A stretch of DNA of 64,000 nt from Actinospica robiniae DSM 44927 (GTDB lineage: Bacteria > Actinomycetota > Actinomycetes > Streptomycetales > Catenulisporaceae). The notes under the pieces were generated by a model. That model worked only from the letters and a program-made list of their open reading frames with translations. It did not search any database and had not been told where the DNA came from. The translations under genes were made by a program, and so were the position numbers. This document shows, in pieces, positions 17,357 to 29,598 of this stretch (its first letter is position 1; every line of letters begins with the position of its first letter). The DNA is taken from assembly GCF_000504285.1 (NCBI RefSeq), contig NZ_KI632511.1, forward strand, positions 245,372 through 309,371. The letters run 5' to 3'.

Positions 17357-17549
17357 CGACACGGCGGGTGCCGGCCGCACGGGACCCCAGCAGGATCCGG
17401 GCGGTGCGTCCACGTACCCTGTGTTCAGCGGCCGATGCGCGTGAGCGCCGTCACAGTCCGCCGACGCACACCTGCGCAGCCGGTCACCATTTGACCCGAT
17501 GATCATAGCGGTGCCCGGTGTGGGCGTGGGAACCCGCATAGCTCTGGTG

Positions 17550-18115
17550 CGGATTGATGATCGGCTGGGTGATCGTCTTGGTGTGGGCGGGTGCTTCGCG
17601 TCGCCCTCGGTTTCGTTTGTCCGCCCCGCCCACTCGTTGCGTGGGCGGGGTGGGCTGGGGTTTCAAGCTTTTGCCTCCGGCGCGGGCCCTTCCCTCGGAG
17701 AGAGATGCCGGGTTCGTGTGGGTGCTGTTGTTGGCGGGGCGGGCTGGGGTTCGGGGTGGTGGGGTGTCGGGTGTGTGCTCTCTCCTCGGTCGGTCCCCGG
17801 AGGCAATCAGGGACCTGTCGGGAGCTCAAGCGGCGGTGGTTTCCGTTGATGGTGGATTGTGCATGGCGCCGCTTGACCTCCCGGCAGAACCCTGATCGGG
17901 CTTCGCCTGCCCGACCGAGGAGAGAGCCCACCCCCTGGGGAGTGGTGTGCGCTGCGCTCGGGCCCGGGTCCCGTCCGGTGGCCCGGTCGCGTTCGGTGCG
18001 GAAGAATCCTGCATCGCTCTGACCCGACCGACGCTCCTCTTCGGCTTCCTGGTTCGCTCAGCCTTGTGGAGTGGTGTCCGGTGGTTCGGCTGTGCTCGAT
18101 ACAGGATGTTGCATC
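17550..18115 (+). repeat. Left inverted repeat of the HNH element
   Basis: It matches 19581-20138 in reverse complement over its whole length with scattered mismatches and small indels, and most of 455-1069 as well. Conserved parts are the 18-bp tip, GGGCCCTTCCCTCGGAGAGA near 17686, the palindrome at 17778-17926, CGGAAGAATCCTGCATCGC near 18000-18018 and CGATACAGGATGTTGCATCGC at 18097-18117. Confidence 0.75.
17778..17926. repeat. Long imperfect palindrome in the left inverted repeat
   Basis: Arms 17778-17835 and 17867-17926 with a 31-base loop. The outer 16 bases of each arm (CTCTCTCCTCGGTCGG / CCGACCGAGGAGAGAG) and inner bases (TCAAGCGGCG / CGCCGCTTGA) pair; the centre is less conserved. Confidence 0.75.
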
Positions 18116-18132
18116 GCGTAGATTCCTGTATC
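18098..18132 (+). repeat. Hairpin in the leader of the HNH gene
   Basis: GATACAGGA (18098-18106) and TCCTGTATC (18124-18132) form a perfect 9-bp stem around a 17-base loop, about 175 bp before the HNH start codon. The left arm belongs to the inverted repeat; the right arm lies in the gene's own leader. It could be an operator or a leader RNA structure. Confidence 0.55.
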
Positions 18133-18306
18133 GCCGGTTGCGGTACCGTTCCCATCTCTTACTTCAACGCCCGGGGACGTCCGCGGGTTCCCGGGAACAT
18201 CCCTGATTCTTTCTGCCCTACAAGGGTCGTATACACGCCTTTTGTCAGTGGCGGGCTCTAGAATAGAAGTGTTCGGGGATGTCGGGGCCGGTGAGGGGAG
18301 GGTGTC

Positions 18307-19581
18307 GTGGACGGGGTGGCAGTGGAGATCGCGTCGATGTCCCGCGTGGTGCGGGAGGTGCTCGAGCGTGCGCGGGCGGGTGGGGATGATGTGGGGCGGG
18401 TTGACGCGGTGCGTGAGGCGATCGTGGAGGTGGGCCGGGCGGCGCAGGCGCTGCACGGGATGCTGCTGACGCTGGTCGGTGAGGGCGACCGGCTCGGTAT
18501 CGCGCGTGGGGGTGTGGGTCCGTGGCTGGCGACGGTGCTGGATGTGACCGAGGGCCGGGCCCGCGCGCTCGCGCACGACGCCCGGCTGCTGGCCCGGCTG
18601 CCGGGAGTGGAGGCGGAACTGTGCTCGGGTGTGATCGGGCCTGATTCCGCGCGGGCGCTGGCGCGCACGGTCAAAGCGGTGCGGGCGACGGGCCTGGACC
18701 CCGCGGAGGAGGCCGCCAAGACACTCGAGGTGACCCGGGAGCGCGGTGCGCGCGCCGGGTTGGAACGGGTACGGGTGCTCGAGGAGCAGGTCGCGCCGGG
18801 CTCGATCGAGGCGCGTCACGCACGGGAGCGCGAGCGTTCCTTCGCCCGGATCAGCACGTGCGGGGAGGGTCAGATGCACCGGTGTGAGATCCTGCTCGAC
18901 CCGGTGCGCGGCGCCGTTTTCCAGGCCGCGATCGATCTGCAGGTCGCCGAGATGATCCGGACCCGGCAGTTCGACGGCGGCGAGATCGTACCGGGGGATG
19001 TGCGCAGCACCGAGCAGATGAACGCGGAAGCGGTCACCCGGCTCGCACAAGTCTTCCTCGATGCCCCGCCCGAGCAGCGCCACGCCCACTTCTCCCTGCC
19101 CGCGCTCGCCGTCACCATTCAAGACCCGACCGCACCCGCGGCGGCCGTGAAGAATCCTGCCGGACACGCGGCGGCCGTGAAGGACCCTTCCGCGCATGTG
19201 GCGGGCATGAAGGATCCTGCCGTGCACGCCGACATTCCGGCCGGCTGTGCGCGCACGGTATTCGGGGCGCTGGTCCCGGCGGGGCGGCTGCCGAGGCGGA
19301 GTGATCCGAGGCGTCATGAGCTGGTGACCGATGGGTGTACGGGTACCTTCGACGGGATCGCGCTGGATCGTGACCCGCGGGCGCGTCTGGCCTCGCCCGG
19401 GCAGCGCGGGTTTCTCGCGTGGCGCGACCGGTACTGCACCTATCCCGGGTGCGATCGCCCGATGACGTTCGCCCTGCACGCCCACCACATCGTCCCGTTC
19501 GCGCAGGGCGGAGAGACGAGAGTGGGAAACCTCCGGCTGTACTGCGCGAAGCATCACACCACCGTCCACCAGGAGCGGTGA
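18307..19581 (+). CDS. DUF222 / HNH endonuclease (13E12 repeat family)
   Basis: A 424-residue protein starting at GTG 18307 behind GGGGAGGG. The N-terminal 290 residues form the helical DUF222 domain (VGRAAQALHGMLLTLVGEGD, LDVTEGRARALAHDARLLAR). The C-terminal HNH nuclease motif is YPGCDRPMTFALHAHHIVPF with LRLYCAKHHTTVHQE, giving the HH...N...H metal and catalytic residues. DUF222/HNH proteins are abundant in actinobacteria; nicking or cutting DNA is presumed, their purpose unknown. Residues about 275-310 hold 11-residue repeats (AAAVKDPSAHV-like) encoded by DNA resembling the element's own GAAGAATCCTGC motif. The gene fills the space between the inverted repeats. Confidence 0.9.
   Translation: MDGVAVEIASMSRVVREVLERARAGGDDVGRVDAVREAIVEVGRAAQALHGMLLTLVGEGDRLGIARGGVGPWLATVLDVTEGRARALAHDARLLARLPGVEAELCSGVIGPDSARALARTVKAVRATGLDPAEEAAKTLEVTRERGARAGLERVRVLEEQVAPGSIEARHARERERSFARISTCGEGQMHRCEILLDPVRGAVFQAAIDLQVAEMIRTRQFDGGEIVPGDVRSTEQMNAEAVTRLAQVFLDAPPEQRHAHFSLPALAVTIQDPTAPAAAVKNPAGHAAAVKDPSAHVAGMKDPAVHADIPAGCARTVFGALVPAGRLPRRSDPRRHELVTDGCTGTFDGIALDRDPRARLASPGQRGFLAWRDRYCTYPGCDRPMTFALHAHHIVPFAQGGETRVGNLRLYCAKHHTTVHQER
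19126..19229 (+). repeat. Tandem 33-bp repeats inside the HNH gene
   Basis: Three to four degenerate 33-bp units, each with a GTGAAGGAYCCTKCC-like core (near 19147, 19180 and 19207), encode repeated xAAVKDPAxHx in the linker between the DUF222 and HNH domains. The core resembles the GCGGAAGAATCCTGC motif of the flanking inverted repeats. Confidence 0.55.
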
Positions 19582-20138
19582 TGCATGATCCTGTATCGGC
19601 CGCCGGGCCGCCGGACACTGCTCCGCACGGCTCCCGGACCACGCAGTCGAAGAGAAGCGGCCGCATACGAGCGGTGCAGGATTCTTCCGGATCGAGCGCG
19701 ACCGGGCCACGGGATGGGACCCGGGCCCGAGCGCAGCTCGCACCACTCCCCAGGGGGTGGGCTCTCTCCTCGGTCGGGCAGGCGAAGCCCGATCAGGGTT
19801 CTGCCGGGAGGTCAAGCGGCGCCATACACAATCCACCACCAGCGCAGGCCGCCGCCGCTTGACCTCCCGGCAGGTCCCTGATTGCCTCCGGGGACCGACC
19901 GAGGAGAGAGCACACCCCCGCAACCCCACCACCCCGAACAACAGCCCGCCCCGCCACGCCAGCACCCCACAAACCCCGGCATCTCTCTCCGAGGGAAGGG
20001 CCTGCCAGCGGCGATTTTCGTCTTGAAGCCGCAGGCCGCCCCACCCACGCAACGGGTGGGCTGGGTGGGCAAACGAAACCGTGGGCGAAGCGAAGCACCC
20101 GCCCCCACCCGACGAGCACTCAGCCGATCATCAATCCG
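19581..20138 (-). repeat. Right inverted repeat of the HNH element
   Basis: Reverse-complement partner of 17550-18115. It begins at the HNH stop codon with GCATGATCCTGTATCG, carries GTGCAGGATTCTTCCG at 19674-19689 and the palindrome at 19762-19910, and ends with the tip at 20121-20138. It is more similar to 564-1069 than to the left repeat over the stretch around 19700-19820. Confidence 0.75.
19762..19910. repeat. Long imperfect palindrome in the right inverted repeat
   Basis: Arms 19762-19821 and 19853-19910 with a 31-base loop, the same design as at 663-811 and 17778-17926. Loop length is 31 bases in all three copies although loop sequences differ. Confidence 0.75.
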
Positions 20139-20410
20139 ACTAGTGTCATCCCCACGACGTAAGCGGCACGGACTTCTATCGCGACATGGCGCTCGGCGGC
20201 CTCAACCGCCGTCGCCGTCGCCGTCGCCGCCGCGGTCCGCGCCGAGGCGCTGCTCGGATCGGTCCTTGCCGTAGTGCGCGACGTTGCCGCCAAGGTCAGA
20301 GCCAAGCACGGCAAATGCAGAGTGCTGACGAGTCTCGGCCAGTACCAGGGCAGTAAAAGCACCTGCACGTCCACCGTCCACGTCTATGTCTACGTCGAGG
20401 GAGCGAGCCG
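20139..20410. other. Non-repeat region after the element; possible small coupled ORF
   Basis: No gene is firmly supported. A rightward frame from GTG 20274 to TGA 20414 would encode 46 residues (VRDVAAKVRAKHGKCRVLTS...) and overlaps the hydrolase start as ATGA (20411-20414), a pattern typical of coupled genes. No family is recognised and the upstream run of GTCGCC triplets (about 20206-20231) is low-complexity. A leftward 84-residue frame (20374-20120) ends inside the element tip and looks spurious. Confidence 0.25.
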
Positions 20411-21304
20411 ATGACGAACGCCGGCCGGGATCAGTCGTCTTGGGCGACGCACGAGCTGGTCACGCCGAACGGCAGGGTGCTGAATTACTGCTTCTATGGC
20501 CCGCCGGACGGGGCGCCCGCGATCTTTCACAGCGGATCACCGGGCACGCGCTGGAAGCACCCTGATCTGGCCGCGGCGATGACGCGAAGCGGCCTGCGCG
20601 TGCTGGTGTTCGACCGGCCCGGGTACGGCGGATCGACGCGCTGGGCCGGGCGGCGGGTCGCGGACGCGGCGGAGGACGCTCTGCTCCTGGCCGATGCCCA
20701 GGGGTGGTCCCGGTTCGCCGTGTTCGGCGGCTCCGGCGGTGGCCCGCACGCTCTGGCCTGCGCGGCTCTGCTGGCGCATCGGGTGACCTGCTGCGCGGTG
20801 GTCTCCGGGATCAGCCCGACCGACGTGTCCGATCTCGATCGACCCGGGCTGAGCAAGGGATCGCGGCTCGCGGCGCTCGGAGAAGCCGCGCTGCGCCCGC
20901 ACATCGAGGACGTGGCCCGCGGGATCATGGACGGGATCGACGCCGGCGGCCCCGAGTTCCCGCCGGATCCGCACGCGCCGGCGAGCAGCCCGCGTCCCGG
21001 CCCGGCGATTTCGGACCCGGCCGCGATGATGCGGTTGAACGCGACCTTCGTCGAGAGTCACGACGGTTGGGTCGACGACTCGGTCGCCTTCGTGCACCCG
21101 TGGGGATTCGACCTGGACGCGATCGTGTGCCCGGTCGGGAGCTGGCACGGCTCACGCGACACGAACGTCCCGAACGTGCACGCCGCATGGCTTCTGACGC
21201 ATGTCCCGGGCGCGGAGGATCACGGTTACGAGGGCGGTCACCTGCCCGACGGCGCGACCTACTGCGACGTCTTCTCCTGGATGCACGCGAACGGGCGCGC
21301 ATGA
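20411..21304 (+). CDS. Alpha/beta hydrolase
   Basis: A 297-residue soluble alpha/beta-hydrolase-fold protein. The oxyanion strand is HSGSPGTRWKHPD near residue 38. The nucleophile elbow is FGGSGGGPHALA near residue 105 with Ser as nucleophile (G-x-S-x-G). The acid is probably in CPVGSWHGSRDTNVPN and the catalytic His in YEGGHLPDG near the C-terminus. It resembles esterase/epoxide-hydrolase-like members; the substrate is unknown. It is convergent with the carboxylase gene 38 bp away. The ATG is preceded by GAGGGAGCGAGCCG. Confidence 0.88.
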   Translation: MTNAGRDQSSWATHELVTPNGRVLNYCFYGPPDGAPAIFHSGSPGTRWKHPDLAAAMTRSGLRVLVFDRPGYGGSTRWAGRRVADAAEDALLLADAQGWSRFAVFGGSGGGPHALACAALLAHRVTCCAVVSGISPTDVSDLDRPGLSKGSRLAALGEAALRPHIEDVARGIMDGIDAGGPEFPPDPHAPASSPRPGPAISDPAAMMRLNATFVESHDGWVDDSVAFVHPWGFDLDAIVCPVGSWHGSRDTNVPNVHAAWLLTHVPGAEDHGYEGGHLPDGATYCDVFSWMHANGRA

Positions 21305-21342
21305 CGGCACGACTGCCGGCACGCGCGCCCGTCCTTGGCCGG

Positions 21343-26826
<5,484 letters not shown>

Positions 26827-27184
26827 CGCAGCAAGCCTTTCCAAGGAGTCAAAGCACAAACGGGAACCGTATCGTGCCGGTCCCCTGCCGAGACCATTGT
26901 CCCGGATCGCCCTACGTCTGGGCATGTCGGGGTGGAGCAGGCCTGGGGCCGCTCTTTGTGGGGAACCGCCAAAAAGCGCCGGCGCCCGCGCCTGCCGGAC
27001 GCCGTTTCGGCGGGCCGGCCCGGCCGCGCGCCCGGGCGACGGGCTGGGCCCGAACGAGTGAAATCCCTGAGATGGCCGGACCGGCTCGGGCCGTGCGGTC
27101 TCGGAAACGCGGCGGGAGCCCGCATCGTGGTGGGGCATGCGGCCACAGCGCCGAGGGTTCCTGACGACCGAGGAGTGGGCAACC
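26827..27184. other. Divergent intergenic region between the carboxylase and the Ig-like protein
   Basis: 358 bp without a convincing gene. It must contain the promoters of both divergent genes. I see no strong repeat, operator or riboswitch. The stretch 26905-27060 is rich in GGCC/GCCGG and could fold but shows no clear long stem. Confidence 0.5.
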
Positions 27185-27727
27185 GTGCTAAACGGGCAGA
27201 AACGGAATTTGCGGGCGGCGTCGGCTTGCGCGGTGCTGGCCGTGCTCGCGTTCGCGTCGCCGGCCGTGGCGGCGGTGTCGTCCTCGACCACGGTCCAGGC
27301 GTCGCCTTCGTCGGCGACCACCGGGCAGTCGGTGGCGCTGACGGCGATGGTCTCCTGCACGGGAGACCTGAGCGGCGGCCTCGGCATGACGTTCTTCGAC
27401 GGCGGGGACGAGCTGACCACCGTTCCCGTGGCGGCGGACGGCTCGGCTTCGTACTCGACCAGCTTCAGCACCACCGGGACGCACACGATCACCGCCGCGT
27501 ACAACGGCAATGACAACTGCGACGCCTCCAACAACACCACCACGGTGCAGGTGACGGAGGCGACTGAGCCGTCCACCCCTTCGGCGGGCCTCTGCCTGCT
27601 GTTCTGCAACGGCCTGATCGACCTGACGGTCCAGAACGTCGGCAATGTCGGTAATGCGGGCGACATCTACAACGACGGCCGCATCGGCGGTGTCGGCAAC
27701 GGAGCCGGCGCTTCCATCGGACGCTGA
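27185..27727 (+). CDS. Secreted Ig-like-domain protein
   Basis: A 180-residue exported protein from GTG 27185 (GAGGAG 9 bp upstream). The signal peptide runs through ASACAVLAVLAFASPAVAA. Residues about 32-125 form one bacterial Ig-like fold of the Big_3/Big_5 kind (VQASPSSATTGQSVALTAMV, YSTSFSTTGTHTITAAYNGN). The tail of about 55 residues contains two Cys (GLCLLFCNG) and a Gly/Asn-rich end (VGNVGNAGDIYNDGRIGG). No membrane anchor or sorting signal is seen. It is probably a cell-surface or matrix protein; binding partner unknown. An upstream ATG (27137) would add 16 residues and is less likely. Confidence 0.75.
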   Translation: MLNGQKRNLRAASACAVLAVLAFASPAVAAVSSSTTVQASPSSATTGQSVALTAMVSCTGDLSGGLGMTFFDGGDELTTVPVAADGSASYSTSFSTTGTHTITAAYNGNDNCDASNNTTTVQVTEATEPSTPSAGLCLLFCNGLIDLTVQNVGNVGNAGDIYNDGRIGGVGNGAGASIGR

Positions 27728-27735
27728 GAAGGACG

Positions 27736-27768
27736 GCGCCGGGGCAGAGGCGTGCTCTGCCCCGGCGC
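27736..27768. terminator. Strong bidirectional hairpin terminator
   Basis: GCGCCGGGGCAGAG (27736-27749) and CTCTGCCCCGGCGC (27755-27768) form a perfect 14-bp stem with a five-base loop in the 56-bp gap between convergent stop codons. Confidence 0.85.
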
Positions 27769-27783
27769 GATGGGATGGTCTGA

Positions 27784-28287
27784 TCAGATTCCGGGGGCGG
27801 CGGTGTAGGTGAAGCCGCCGACGAGCGTCGCGCTGCCGCCGGAGGTGGTGACCGTGACGCCGACCGATCCCGCGCCGGTGCCCGCCGGGACGATCACGCT
27901 GACGAGGCCGTCGGAGACCACGGTCGGGTCCCCGGCGTTGGCCCCGAACGTCACGCTCTCGGTGGTGGACAGGCCGAAGCCGCTGAGGGTGAGGGTGTTG
28001 CCGCCCGCGATCGGACCGGAGCCCGAGCTGAGCCGCGACTTGAACGGCGCCCCGATGTAGTAGAACGGCAGCGGGTTGCTGGTGCCGCCCGCGGTGGTGA
28101 CCGTCACATCGACCGCGCCGCCGCCCGCGGGCGCGATCACGGTGATGGCGGTGGGCGTGTTCGCGGTGATGGTGGCCGGATTGGTGCCGAAGGTCACTGA
28201 GGTCGCGTTGGAGAGGTTGACGCCGGTGATGGTGACGGTGGTCCCGCCGCTGGTCGATCCCTGGTTCGGCGAAATCGGCATGTGCAT
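27784..28287 (-). CDS. IPT/TIG-domain protein, two repeats
   Basis: A 167-residue protein made almost entirely of two IPT/TIG immunoglobulin-like domains (residues about 4-80 and 85-163), each with the pattern S-x-GG-T-x-VTITG...VTFG...VTVTTxGGTS. It has no visible signal peptide or membrane segment: it opens directly with MHMPISPNQGSTSGG. ATG 28287 has AAGGA upstream. TIG domains usually sit in secreted or surface proteins, so how this one leaves the cell, or whether it does, is unclear. It is divergent from a four-repeat TIG gene. Confidence 0.8.
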   Translation of the reverse strand: MHMPISPNQGSTSGGTTVTITGVNLSNATSVTFGTNPATITANTPTAITVIAPAGGGAVDVTVTTAGGTSNPLPFYYIGAPFKSRLSSGSGPIAGGNTLTLSGFGLSTTESVTFGANAGDPTVVSDGLVSVIVPAGTGAGSVGVTVTTSGGSATLVGGFTYTAAPGI

Positions 28288-28577
28288 GGTTCCTTGCGCT
28301 CAGCAGGTGTGCAGCTCGTAGGGTCAGTAACCCGCTCGGACCAGCGCATCGCAATCTTCCTGACCCGGAATCACCTTTTCGAGCGAAGTGTGCAGGTGGT
28401 GGGATTGATCGCGTCCGGAATCACAGACCCGAAAGAGTGGTTCGGAGTCAGGAATCTTGCGGCACGCTGGTCCAAGCGGGTTACTGAAAGCAGTTCGATC
28501 ACCGCCTTCGCCGCGTCCACTCCATACCTGGACATTCACGGAAGGCATGTTCCCGCAGTCGGAAGGATTTCCGCGTC
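28288..28577. other. Divergent intergenic region between two TIG-domain genes
   Basis: 290 bp with lower GC than its surroundings and no supported ORF. It should contain both promoters. No clear operator was found. Confidence 0.45.
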
Positions 28578-29588
28578 ATGGCGCCGGTCATCAGCAGCAT
28601 CAGCCCGAACCAAGGTCCGAGCGCGGGCGGCAACACGGTGACGATCACCGGGACCGGGTTCACCGGGGTCACCGCGGTGAGGTTCGGATCGGCCTCGGCC
28701 TCGTACACCGTCGTCAGCGCGACCCAGATCTCCGCGACGGCGCCGGCCGGCACCGGGTCGGTGTCCGTGACGGTGGCCACCCCGGCCGGGACGAGCAACG
28801 CCATGGCCTACACGTACGTGACGGCGCCGGTCATCAGCAGTCTCAGCCCGAACCAGGGTCCGGGCGCGGGCGGGAACACGGTGACGATCACCGGGACGGG
28901 GTTCACCGGGGCGACGGCGGTGCTGTTCGGTTCGGCTTCCGCCTCGTTCACCGTGGTCAGCGCGACTCAGATCTCTGCGACGGCGCCGGCCGGGGCGCTG
29001 GCGCCGGTCTCCGTGACCGTCGCGTCCGTCGGCGGCACCAGCAACGGAGTGTTCTACTACTACGTCCCGCAGCCGACCGTCTTCTCGGTGTCTCCGGCGG
29101 TGGGGCCGGTCGCCGGCGGCAACGCCGTCACCATCACCGGCGCCGCGCTGACCCTCGTCACGGCCGTGCACTTCGGGTCCACCGCGGCCACGGGCATCGT
29201 CGTCGTCTCCGACAGCGAGATCACGGCTCACGCGCCCGCGGGTGCCGGGACCGTGGCCGTCACGGTGACCACGCCGGGCGGCACGAGCCTGCCCGGGGTG
29301 GGCAGCCCGTTCTACAGCTACCTCGCGGTCCCGGTCATCGCCTCCCTGACGCCCGGTCAGGGCCCGGACAGCGGCGGAACCGCCGTCACCATCACCGGAA
29401 CCAATCTCACTCTGACGCACTCGGCGACGATCGGCGGGGTCGCGGCGTCGTTCGTGGCGCTCTCCGATGCCGAGGTCGTGGCGACGATCCCGGGCGGCGC
29501 CCCCGGCCCCGCCGTCGTCATCGTGACCACGCCCGGCGGCGCGAGCAACCCGGCTTCCTACGAGTTGCTCGGCGCCCCGGCCGTGTGA
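28578..29588 (+). CDS. IPT/TIG-domain protein, four repeats
   Basis: A 336-residue protein with four consecutive IPT/TIG domains at about residues 3-83, 84-164, 165-250 and 251-334. Repeats one and two are nearly identical at both protein and DNA level (units starting at 28581 and 28824, period 243 bp), which points to a recent duplication; three and four are more diverged. No signal peptide, anchor or catalytic domain is visible. GGAAGGA precedes the ATG. Likely a structural or adhesive protein. The divergent TIG gene and the nearby Ig-like gene suggest a small locus of surface beta-sandwich proteins. Confidence 0.82.
   Translation: MAPVISSISPNQGPSAGGNTVTITGTGFTGVTAVRFGSASASYTVVSATQISATAPAGTGSVSVTVATPAGTSNAMAYTYVTAPVISSLSPNQGPGAGGNTVTITGTGFTGATAVLFGSASASFTVVSATQISATAPAGALAPVSVTVASVGGTSNGVFYYYVPQPTVFSVSPAVGPVAGGNAVTITGAALTLVTAVHFGSTAATGIVVVSDSEITAHAPAGAGTVAVTVTTPGGTSLPGVGSPFYSYLAVPVIASLTPGQGPDSGGTAVTITGTNLTLTHSATIGGVAASFVALSDAEVVATIPGGAPGPAVVIVTTPGGASNPASYELLGAPAV
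28581..29066 (+). repeat. Two 243-bp tandem repeats in the TIG gene
   Basis: Two adjacent 81-codon units (28581-28823 and 28824-29066), both starting GCGCCGGTCATCAGCAG, match closely for most of their length. They encode TIG domains one and two. Confidence 0.75.
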
Positions 29589-29598
29589 AACTGCGGCA

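Larger units (their letters stand above)
17550..20138. mobile_element. Inverted-repeat element carrying a DUF222/HNH (13E12-type) gene
   Basis: A unit of about 2.6 kb with perfect 18-bp inverted tips, CGGATTGATGATCGGCTG at 17550-17567 and its complement at 20121-20138. Each tip opens imperfect inverted repeats of about 560 bp (17550-18115 and 19581-20138). The single gene, a DUF222/HNH endonuclease at 18307-19581, ends exactly where the right repeat begins. Both repeats contain a long internal palindrome. A deleted relative is at 113-1069. The flanks (left ...GCTCTGGTG, right ACTAGTGTC...) show no target duplication. Related 13E12 repeats occur in many copies in mycobacteria, but how they move is not established. 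Confidence 0.75.

Noticed and set aside
18058-20052. Leftward open frame of 664 codons across the HNH gene
   Set aside because: It is antisense to the DUF222/HNH gene and runs into the repeats; the rightward frame has the recognised domains and the ribosome-binding site.
17550-20138. Interpretation as a classical insertion sequence
   Set aside because: There is no DDE, serine or tyrosine transposase, no target duplication at the tips, and the inverted repeats are far longer than IS ends. It is kept as a candidate element of another kind.
20120-20374. Leftward 84-codon ORF
   Set aside because: It ends within the element tip and includes a low-complexity Ala/Thr run; no start signal or family is visible.
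28581-29066. CRISPR-like repeats
   Set aside because: The repeats are 243-bp in-frame coding units of TIG domains with no spacers and no cas genes nearby.
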